Positions 57,385 through 64,000 of a DNA stretch of 64,000 bases are shown here, piece after piece. Within the stretch, counting starts at the first letter, position 1. Every line of letters starts with the position of its first letter. A program made the translations under genes and the position numbers. This stretch comes from Fimenecus sp045613065 (GTDB lineage: Bacteria > Bacillota > Clostridia > Oscillospirales > Acutalibacteraceae). The notes under the pieces are model-generated. The model had not been told where the DNA came from, did no database searches, and saw only the letters and a list, made by a program, of their open reading frames with translations. The stretch covers positions 1 to 64,000 of the forward strand of contig JAZLAH010000072.1 in the NCBI GenBank assembly GCA_045613065.1, in the 5' to 3' direction.

Positions 57385-57522
57385 TTTTAAACCTCCGTTA
57401 TTCTGTAACTACTGATTAAATCGAGTTACTGTACTTTTTTCTATTCTATTCCGTTATTATTAAGAATAATGTCATAATCAGTATGTCTTGTAACATTTTT
57501 TGCAATCACAATCATTTTGCAC

Positions 57523-58497
57523 TTATTTTATCTCCACATTGGTATAATAATGTTTCAAAATTTCTTTATAATTAAACCCTTGTTGTGCCATATAATTAGC
57601 ACCATATTGACTCATACCTGCACCATGACCATAGCCATTTACAGTAAACACAAATTCCCCATCTTTATATTCACAAGTAAATGTACTGCTTCGCAAATCA
57701 AAAAGTGTGCGTATTTCTGTGCCTTTGAATGTTTTGCCACATATTGTGATTGTTTTCACCATGCCTGTTTCGGTATTGGTGACTTTTTCTATCCATTTTT
57801 CAGCATCACCGGTAAATTTTACATCTTCTTTCTGGAGAATTTCTTTAAACTCCTTTTTACTAATAGTTACTTGTGACTGATAAGCAGGGGATAATTTGTC
57901 ACCAATGCTTGGGACAGATACGAGATATGGATATTTTCCACCCCAGACATCTGCAGCGTTTTCTGTTGTGCCATTGGAAATTGAATGAAAAACGGCACAT
58001 ATATATTCACCATCATATTGCAAAGTGAGATTTCCCACTTCATCAATACATTTCTCAATTTTCTTACGATAACTGTCATAGTTTTCTTTCCATTTTTCCT
58101 TTTGCTTTTCAGGAGATAGAAAGGCTTGATGTATGGCGTAACTGTCTGTAATGTCAGCACCTTTAAGGTCTTTGGTGTTATGTTCTTTGGTATATAAAAG
58201 TAACGTATGTGCTGCAATAATCTGTGCTTTTAATGCTTCCTCATGGTATGAAGCATTCATTTCTCCTGCAACAACACCTAAAAGGTATTCTTTTAATGAC
58301 ATTTCCGTAATATTGTTAGAGCTTACTGACATAACTTTTACAGTGGCATCAGTTTCTTCTGTTGTGATTTCTGTTTCTGAAACGGATTCGTCGAGAAATT
58401 CCTGTGATATAACCTGTGTTGCCTTTTCGACAGACACTAGAGGACAAAGAATCAGGCTGAGTGCCAGAAAAAAGCAAATGAGTGTGTAAGTTTTCAT
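57523..58497 (-). CDS. spoIID: Stage II sporulation protein D
   Basis: 324 residues. N-terminal signal or anchor (about 4-22), then the SpoIID lytic transglycosylase domain: SLKEYLLGVVAGEMNASYHE with catalytic Glu79, ALKAQIIAAHTLLLY, a NGTTENAADVWGGKYPYLVS segment and the C-terminal GYGHGAGMSQYGANYMAQQG. It cuts glycan strands during engulfment of the forespore. Lies upstream of, and in the same direction as, the spoIIA operon. Confidence 0.93.
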   Translation of the reverse strand: MKTYTLICFFLALSLILCPLVSVEKATQVISQEFLDESVSETEITTEETDATVKVMSVSSNNITEMSLKEYLLGVVAGEMNASYHEEALKAQIIAAHTLLLYTKEHNTKDLKGADITDSYAIHQAFLSPEKQKEKWKENYDSYRKKIEKCIDEVGNLTLQYDGEYICAVFHSISNGTTENAADVWGGKYPYLVSVPSIGDKLSPAYQSQVTISKKEFKEILQKEDVKFTGDAEKWIEKVTNTETGMVKTITICGKTFKGTEIRTLFDLRSSTFTCEYKDGEFVFTVNGYGHGAGMSQYGANYMAQQGFNYKEILKHYYTNVEIK

Positions 58498-58517
58498 TTT
58501 TTTATCGCTCCCTTTTG

Positions 58518-58546
58518 TTGACTTTAATCTTTAAATGTATTAAAAT
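58518..58546 (+). promoter_or_regulatory. Promoter of citrate synthase
   Basis: TTGACT (58518-58523), 17-bp spacer, TAAAAT (58541-58546). Confidence 0.7.
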
Positions 58547-58608
58547 ATACAATGTATATTTATATTATCTTGGATACATATCGAAATTTTCTACAAGGAG
58601 GTAAAATA

Positions 58609-60024
58609 ATGGCAGAATATATTTCAAGTATCTCCAATGATGCTCTCTCAATTTTATGTGAAGAGCTTCGTAAAAATAACCACATTAATCCTGATTATTA
58701 CAATAGATTTGAGGTTAAGCGTGGTCTTCGTAATTATGACGGAACAGGTGTTCTTGCAGGGCTTACTCGTGTTTGCTCTGTTGAGGGTTATTATATGGAC
58801 GACGGTGAAAGAGTACCAAAACAAGGTAAACTCGTTTACCGTGGTATAAATATGTCAGATATTATTGACCATTGTGAAAAGGAAAATCGTTTCGGATACG
58901 AAGAAGTTGCATGGCTTCTTCTCTTTGGTGCACTTCCTACAAAAGAACAGCTCAAATGGTTTACAGAATTGCTTTCAGAATGTCGTAATCTTCCTGAAGA
59001 TTTTATCGAAGATATGATTATGAAAGCACCATCACCTGACGTTATGAATAAGTCAGCACGAAGTGTTCTTGCTCTTTATTCTTATGACCCTAATCCTGAT
59101 GATATATCACCTGAAAATGTTCTTCGTCAGTGCATTCAGCTTATTGCTCAGATGCCTGTAATTATGACAAGTGCGTATCAGGTTAAGCGTCGTGTATATG
59201 ATAAGAAGAGTATGTATTTCCATCAGAGTAAACCAGGACTCGGTACAGCAGAGAGTATTCTTCGTTCAATTCGTCCTGACAAGAAATTTACTGATGATGA
59301 GGCAAAACTTCTTGACGTTTGTATGATTATTCATGCTGAACACGGTGGTGGTAACAACTCTACATTCACAAACCGTTGTATTACTTCAAGTGGTACAGAT
59401 ACATATGCTGCAATTGCTGCTGGTATAGGCTCACTTAAAGGTCCTCGTCACGGTGGTGCTAATATTAAGGTTTTCAAGATGGTTGAGGACATGAAAGCTA
59501 ATATTCAGGACTATACAGACGAAGGTCAGGTTGCTGATTACATTACAAAGATTATGAATAAACAGGCAAATGACGGTTCAGGTCTTGTTTACGGTATGGG
59601 TCACGCTGTTTATACACTTTCTGACCCTCGTGCAGTAATTCTTCGTCGTTATGCCGACAAGTTCTCAAAAATCTGTGGCAGAGAAGATGAATTCAGACTT
59701 CTCAACCTTATTGAGGAACTTACTCCTGAACTTTTTGCAAAGCATCGTGGTATAAACAAGAAAATGTGTGCTAACGTTGACCTTTATTCAGGTCTTGTAT
59801 ACGATATGCTTGGCATTCCACAGGATTTGTTTACACCTATCTTTATGGCTGCTCGTATGGCTGGTTGGTCAGCACATCGTATTGAGGAACTTACAACAGG
59901 TGGCAGAATTATTCGTCCTGCATATAAAAATGTTACAATTCCTCGTGAATATGTTCCAATGAGTGAACGTGTTCACCGTGAAAAAGGTGTTCAGGCTGAA
60001 TATATTCCTATTGAAGAGAGGTAA
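58609..60024 (+). CDS. Citrate synthase (citrate/2-methylcitrate type)
   Basis: 471 residues from the ATG at 58609 (CAAGGAGGTAAAATA before it); the frame upstream is the promoter region. Catalytic residues are in IIHAEHGGGNNSTF, GMGHAVYTLSDPR and the NVDLYSGLVYDML aspartate. KGPRHGGANIKVFKMVEDM is the substrate loop. It condenses oxaloacetate with acetyl-CoA. Clostridia often use it in a partial cycle for glutamate synthesis. Followed after 5 bases by a membrane protein gene. Confidence 0.94.
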   Translation: MAEYISSISNDALSILCEELRKNNHINPDYYNRFEVKRGLRNYDGTGVLAGLTRVCSVEGYYMDDGERVPKQGKLVYRGINMSDIIDHCEKENRFGYEEVAWLLLFGALPTKEQLKWFTELLSECRNLPEDFIEDMIMKAPSPDVMNKSARSVLALYSYDPNPDDISPENVLRQCIQLIAQMPVIMTSAYQVKRRVYDKKSMYFHQSKPGLGTAESILRSIRPDKKFTDDEAKLLDVCMIIHAEHGGGNNSTFTNRCITSSGTDTYAAIAAGIGSLKGPRHGGANIKVFKMVEDMKANIQDYTDEGQVADYITKIMNKQANDGSGLVYGMGHAVYTLSDPRAVILRRYADKFSKICGREDEFRLLNLIEELTPELFAKHRGINKKMCANVDLYSGLVYDMLGIPQDLFTPIFMAARMAGWSAHRIEELTTGGRIIRPAYKNVTIPREYVPMSERVHREKGVQAEYIPIEER

Positions 60025-60029
60025 GATGT

Positions 60030-60911
60030 ATGAAAATAGTAGGAAAATTCAAGAAACTCAATCCCATATTACCTCTTTACATTGTAGTTGGTTTGTTGTG
60101 TGCAGCAATTCCATTCAGAACATATCAGTTGCTTTTTATTACAGAGGCAAGCACAGGATTTTACACATCCGTTGATTGGTCAGTTTATGCTGTATATGGA
60201 TTAGCAGCATTGGCAATTTTAGTTTCGATTATCGTTGTAGGTTTAGCAAAAAATGTTCCTTCTTCGAGAGATGAAATTCGTAAAAAGAACGTATTTCTAG
60301 CTGTATCATCAATACTTTTTGCGCTTGGTATTATAATTGATTCAGTTTTTGCTTTCACATCAATTCTTGCAGGTACTTTGAGTGCTGAAAATTTTAGTTC
60401 AGTTGTAATTGAAGCCGTTTTTGGTGTTTTTGCTGCAATATATGTTATGATTTTCGGTATTTCACATTTCGACGGAAGAACAACATATTTCCAGTACAGA
60501 TTTTTAGCATTGGCACCGTTAGCCTGGACAACAGGCAGAATAATCATAAGATTTATGAAAAAAATATCTTATGTAAATGTTGCGGATTTAATGCTTGAAA
60601 TATTTATTCTTGCAGCCATGATGATTTTCTTCCTTGCATTTGCAAGAATTTCATCAGGACTTTCAAATGAAAAGTCAATGCGTTCACTTTTCGCATCAGG
60701 CTTTGTTTGTATTTTCTTCTGTGCATTGGCAAACATCCCAAGAATTGTTTTGAGTGTTACAGGAAATGGTGATTATATTCCATACGAATATCCACTTTCA
60801 ATCTGTGATTTGACATTTGCACTTTTTGTTGTTGCATATATTGTAAATGCTATGAGTAAAGCAACAATAAATGACCACGATGAAATCTATATGGAAGAGG
60901 AAGTAAAATAA
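60030..60911 (+). CDS. Polytopic membrane protein of unknown function
   Basis: 293 residues with about seven hydrophobic segments (approx 12-30, 52-72, 87-108, 122-143, 158-175, 187-207, 222-241, 258-277). No conserved motif recognised. AGAGAGGTAAG precedes the ATG and the gap to citrate synthase is only 5 bases, so it is co-transcribed. The C-terminus is acidic (DEIYMEEEVK). Confidence 0.65.
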   Translation: MKIVGKFKKLNPILPLYIVVGLLCAAIPFRTYQLLFITEASTGFYTSVDWSVYAVYGLAALAILVSIIVVGLAKNVPSSRDEIRKKNVFLAVSSILFALGIIIDSVFAFTSILAGTLSAENFSSVVIEAVFGVFAAIYVMIFGISHFDGRTTYFQYRFLALAPLAWTTGRIIIRFMKKISYVNVADLMLEIFILAAMMIFFLAFARISSGLSNEKSMRSLFASGFVCIFFCALANIPRIVLSVTGNGDYIPYEYPLSICDLTFALFVVAYIVNAMSKATINDHDEIYMEEEVK

Positions 60912-60918
60912 ACAAATT

Positions 60919-61857
60919 ATGTTTTTCAATAATGTTTTAACTGCGTTTACTCAGGTTGTTATTCTTTTCCTTATTGCAATGGTCGGTTTTATTTGCCATA
61001 AAGCAAAAATATATACGGAAAAGGCATCACGACTTACAACTGATTTACTTTTCTATATTGTCGCACCTGCAATTATTATCCGTTCATTCTGTGGAATGGA
61101 GTATAATCCTGATGCTTTGAAAGGACTTCTTTTAGCACTTGTAGGTGGTGTTTTCCTCCACCTTGTGGGAATTGTGATTATTCCTTTCCTTTTTAACAAG
61201 GGTGATAAAGCAACTGCGTGTATATTTAAATATGCTTGTGTTTACGGTAATGTGGGATATATGGCTCTGCCATTGGCTCAGGCTGTTTTGGGTGATGAAG
61301 GCATTTTCTATTGTTCAGTAATTTTAGTACCTTTCAATATCCTTTCATTTACTCATGGTGTAAGCACAATGCAGAAAGGTCAGGAAAATTCAAAATTCAA
61401 CATTAAAAAACTTATTGTCAACCCAGGTGTGATTGGTGTTGCAATCGGTTTACCACTTTTCCTTCTTCAGGTGGAATTGCCTGAAATTATCTATTCACCT
61501 GTTTCATATATTGCAGACCTTAATACTCCTCTTGCTATGGTTATGTTTGGTACCTACTTGGCATCAGCTGACTGGAAAACACTTTTTTCAGACAAGAGAA
61601 TTTTCGTATCTGCATTTGTTAAGGTGATAATAGTTCCACTTGTTACAATTTTCAGCTTAAAACTTTTCGGATTTAGTGGAACATTGCTTACGGCCTGTGC
61701 TCTCAGTGCATCTGCACCAACTGCAAGTAATACCGTTATGTTTGCTGCAAAATATAACCGTGATACAGCACTTGCATCTAAGATAACAGCATTTATCAGT
61801 GTGTTATCAATTTTAACAATGCCTGTAATGATAGCAATAGCACAAGAGTTACAATAG
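60919..61857 (+). CDS. AEC-family (auxin efflux carrier-like) transporter
   Basis: 312 residues with ten or so membrane segments in two halves. FLIAMVGFICHKAKIYTEKA, SRLTTDLLFYIVAPAIIIRS and YGNVGYMALPLAQAVLGDEG are the N-terminal AEC pattern; ALSASAPTASNTVMFAAKYN is the C-terminal crossing loop. It probably exports an organic acid; next to citrate synthase, a carboxylate is a reasonable guess. Starts 8 bases after the preceding gene. Confidence 0.87.
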   Translation: MFFNNVLTAFTQVVILFLIAMVGFICHKAKIYTEKASRLTTDLLFYIVAPAIIIRSFCGMEYNPDALKGLLLALVGGVFLHLVGIVIIPFLFNKGDKATACIFKYACVYGNVGYMALPLAQAVLGDEGIFYCSVILVPFNILSFTHGVSTMQKGQENSKFNIKKLIVNPGVIGVAIGLPLFLLQVELPEIIYSPVSYIADLNTPLAMVMFGTYLASADWKTLFSDKRIFVSAFVKVIIVPLVTIFSLKLFGFSGTLLTACALSASAPTASNTVMFAAKYNRDTALASKITAFISVLSILTMPVMIAIAQELQ

Positions 61858-61951
61858 TTTGTAGCCATCTCAAAAATTTTAGGCATACGCCTTGACGGTT
61901 AATTACAATTGTTTTGAATTAGTGATTTTTATATTTAAAGGAGTGATTTTC

Positions 61952-62278
61952 GTGAAGTTGGTAGTAGCAATTATCAATAATGATGATGCGAATACAGTTA
62001 TGTCAAACCTTACAAAAGCAGGATATTCTGCTACAAAGCTCACAACATCAGGTGGTTTTTTGCGTGCAGGAAACGTAACACTTTTGATTGGTGTTGAAAA
62101 GAATAAGGTTGATGATGTAATCAATATTATCGGTGAATACAGTAGTCAGCGTAAGAAAATCACACCTGTTAATACTACATATATCGGGGAGTCTATGCTT
62201 TCATCAATGCCTGTTGAGGTTACAGTAGGTGGAGCAACAATTTTTGTTCTTGATGTGGAGCAGTTTTATAAGATATGA
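61952..62278 (+). CDS. pstA: Cyclic-di-AMP receptor PstA (DarA)
   Basis: 108 residues starting with GTG at 61952 (AAAGGAGTGATTTTC before it). PII-like fold: MKLVVAIINNDDANTVMSNL, TKAGYSATKLTTSGGFLRAG, NVTLLIGVEKNKVDDVINII, which is diagnostic of PstA. It binds c-di-AMP as a trimer; the downstream target is unknown. Stop overlaps the holB start, the standard Firmicutes gene order. Confidence 0.93.
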   Translation: MKLVVAIINNDDANTVMSNLTKAGYSATKLTTSGGFLRAGNVTLLIGVEKNKVDDVINIIGEYSSQRKKITPVNTTYIGESMLSSMPVEVTVGGATIFVLDVEQFYKI

Positions 62279-63144
62279 CAAACGAGATACAGACAAAAAC
62301 AGAAATGATATATAATCAGGTTGTGTCTTCAGTTGGACAAGGCAATTTTCCTCATGGTGTTTTGGTGGAATGTCAGAACAGTAATGAGGGTGAAGAGTTT
62401 GCAAGATTTATTGCAAATACTCTTGTCTGTACTGGGGATAACAAGCCTTGTTCTGTGTGTCCTGATTGCATAAAGGCTCAGGGTAAAGGACATCCTGATA
62501 TTTTTGAAACAGACGGAATTAAAGGCAAAAGCAAAAACTTTACTGTTGATGCTGTACGTGAAATTCGTGACGATGCCTTTGTTATTCCAAATGAAAGTGA
62601 TAAAAAGATATATATATTGAAAAATGGACACAATATGAATGAACAGGCACAGAATGCCATTCTCAAAATATTGGAAGAACCACCATCATATGTATATTTC
62701 ATAATAGTGACAGAGTCAAAAAGTACAATGCTTGAAACTGTGTTGTCTCGAGTTCAGGTTTATTCACTTTTAAGTGACGAGAGCGTAATTACAGAAAAGG
62801 AAGCCGTTGCAGTCAAAAATCTTGTGGGTGCAATCCTTAATATAAACGAGATAGCACTTATGGAGCAGACAGCAGTGTTTCAAAAGAATAATCAGTTTGC
62901 AAAATCAGTTCTTATACTGATGACGGAGGTTTTTCGTGATGCTCTTGTGAAGAAAAACGGATTCATAAGAGATTTCCGTTTTCCTGAGGAAACAAATAGC
63001 TTGTGCAAAAGTCTTACAGCAAAATCATTATTGCAGTTGATTTCTGCATGTGATGAACTTATAACTTCAATTGACCGTAATTGTAATAATAACTTGCTTC
63101 TTGTTCGTATGTGTTACGAATTTAAACGAGCAATAGGCAGATAA
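62275..63144 (+). CDS. holB: DNA polymerase III delta-prime subunit
   Basis: 289 residues. Clamp-loader AAA fold with the zinc finger CTGDNKPCSVCPDCIKAQG, then GHPDIFETDGIKGKSKNF, VDAVREIRDDAFVIPNESDK, MNEQAQNAILKILEEPPSYV and LSRVQVYSL (sensor 1 to the SRC-like arginine position). No Walker A lysine is visible in the N-terminal loop, usual for delta-prime. Works with DnaX and delta to load the sliding clamp. Confidence 0.92.
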   Translation: MTNEIQTKTEMIYNQVVSSVGQGNFPHGVLVECQNSNEGEEFARFIANTLVCTGDNKPCSVCPDCIKAQGKGHPDIFETDGIKGKSKNFTVDAVREIRDDAFVIPNESDKKIYILKNGHNMNEQAQNAILKILEEPPSYVYFIIVTESKSTMLETVLSRVQVYSLLSDESVITEKEAVAVKNLVGAILNINEIALMEQTAVFQKNNQFAKSVLILMTEVFRDALVKKNGFIRDFRFPEETNSLCKSLTAKSLLQLISACDELITSIDRNCNNNLLLVRMCYEFKRAIGR

Positions 63145-63164
63145 AATATAGGGGAATTTTTTAT

Positions 63165-64000
63165 ATGATAGAAACAGTTGGAATAAGATTTAAAGAAGGC
63201 GGAAAAATCTACGATTTTGATGCTAATGGAATGAAATTCAATAAAGGCGACTATGCTATGGTAGAAACTGTTCGTGGTATCGAGTGTGGCAAAGTTGCAA
63301 AAGCTAACCATGGTGTAAGTGAGGATAATATTACACAACCACTTAAAAAGGTTATTCGTGTGGCTGATGAAAAAGATATTAAAACATTGAATGAAAATAA
63401 AGAAAAAGAGCAGGAAGCATTTAAAACTTGCCAAAAGAAAATCGAAGCACATGGGTTGGAAATGAATCTTGTTGATGTGGAATACACTTTTGACAGAAGT
63501 AAACTTCTCTTTTACTTTACTGCTGATGGTAGAGTCGATTTCCGTGAACTTGTAAAGGATTTGGCGTCAACATTCAAGACAAGAATTGAACTTCGTCAGA
63601 TTGGTGTCCGTGACGAGTCAAGAATGGTTGGTGGTTTTGGTATTTGTGGCAGACCGTTCTGTTGCAATACATTTTTAAATGATTTCCAACCGGTTTCAAT
63701 TAAAATGGCGAAGGAACAGGGACTTTCACTTAATCCTACAAAAATCAGTGGTACTTGTGGAAGACTTATGTGCTGTCTTAAGTACGAGCAGGAAACTTAT
63801 GAGCATCTTTTAAGAGTTACTCCAAAAGTGGGTGCTATTGTTGATACTCCTGAAGGAAAAGGTAAGGTTGTTGAAAATAATCTTATTACAGGAATGCTTA
63901 AGGTTAGTCTTGATCGTCGTCCTGACGCAGCACCATTGCTTATAAATCGTCATTCTGTAAAACTTCTTAAGGATGCACATATCCGTATAGAAAAAGAGGA
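63165..64000 (+). CDS. ricT: PSP1-domain protein RicT (YaaT), partial
   Basis: The first 278 codons; the gene continues beyond the window. PSP1 core: RGIECGKVAKANHGVSEDNI, then SKLLFYFTADGRVDFRELVK, RIELRQIGVRDESRMVGGFG, ICGRPFCCNTFL and GTCGRLMCCLKYEQETYE. The cysteine clusters bind an iron-sulphur cluster with partner Ric proteins; in Bacillus the complex assists RNase Y and sporulation phosphorelay. GGGGAATT precedes the ATG. Third gene of the pstA-holB-ricT cluster. Confidence 0.92.
   Translation, partial: MIETVGIRFKEGGKIYDFDANGMKFNKGDYAMVETVRGIECGKVAKANHGVSEDNITQPLKKVIRVADEKDIKTLNENKEKEQEAFKTCQKKIEAHGLEMNLVDVEYTFDRSKLLFYFTADGRVDFRELVKDLASTFKTRIELRQIGVRDESRMVGGFGICGRPFCCNTFLNDFQPVSIKMAKEQGLSLNPTKISGTCGRLMCCLKYEQETYEHLLRVTPKVGAIVDTPEGKGKVVENNLITGMLKVSLDRRPDAAPLLINRHSVKLLKDAHIRIEKE

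Noticed and set aside
57385..57522. Sigma-H promoter of the spoIIA operon
   Set aside because: Expected by biology, but no pair of boxes with correct sequence and spacing could be identified with confidence.

Overview
The window is a low-GC Firmicutes chromosome segment. It carries a complete spoIIA operon (anti-anti-sigma, anti-sigma, SigF), spoIID, a PstA-type c-di-AMP receptor, tuf and secG. This fits a spore-forming member of the class Clostridia, and the general look (dockerin sequence, zinc-ribbon/PASTA kinase-like protein, DUF5696 lipoprotein) suggests a gut Oscillospirales/Ruminococcus-like organism; that placement is inference.

Layout. 1-6.3 kb is host: end of tuf, a DUF896 protein, a topoisomerase IV-like parE-parC pair, a YfjL-like membrane-anchored protein, secG and tRNA-Lys(UUU). 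6.34-41.80 kb is a siphovirus-type prophage integrated into the 3' end of that tRNA gene; a 48-bp direct repeat marks attL and attR. Nearly all phage genes run leftward: immunity (cro) at 36.1 kb, a diversity-generating retroelement (DGR) at 32.8-35.5 kb, replication/recombination (DnaD-like, Rad52/Sak-like annealase, SSB, RusA, methyltransferase), late regulator, terminase, portal, minor capsid, scaffold, capsid, head-tail and tail genes, tail fibre with SGNH esterase, then lysis genes (XhlA-like protein, amidase, holin). Rightward from the immunity region are the repressor, two possible lysogenic-conversion membrane genes, the tyrosine integrase, and a two-gene accessory cassette against attR. 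41.8-64 kb is host again: GH4 glycosidase, a Rieske flavoprotein, a penicillin-binding-like serine hydrolase, lipases/esterases, regulators, two FAD proteins, a pseudokinase, DUF5696 lipoprotein, spoIIA operon, spoIID, citrate synthase, membrane proteins and the pstA-holB-ricT cluster.

Most notable points. (1) The DGR has every part: reverse transcriptase, Avd, a template repeat, and two target genes whose variable repeats differ from the template at 23 positions, every one a template adenine. Its targets are DUF6273-like proteins placed in the early operon, not among the tail genes. (2) The CI-like repressor has no self-cleavage domain, but next to it is a 41-codon ORF on the other strand with a consensus promoter and a perfect Firmicutes LexA box: a candidate SOS-induced antirepressor. 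(3) The cassette beside attR pairs a Panacea-like protein with a coiled-coil, multi-membrane-segment protein: a candidate toxin-antitoxin or abortive-infection module. (4) The tail region encodes a stand-alone dockerin protein, unusual for a phage, and the minor capsid protein has a C-terminal extension resembling a toxin nuclease fold.

Several starts were moved inward from the longest reading frame because a Shine-Dalgarno sequence or an overlap with the upstream stop decides them, and seven genes under 50 codons are added. Function names rest on remembered family motifs, not on database searches.
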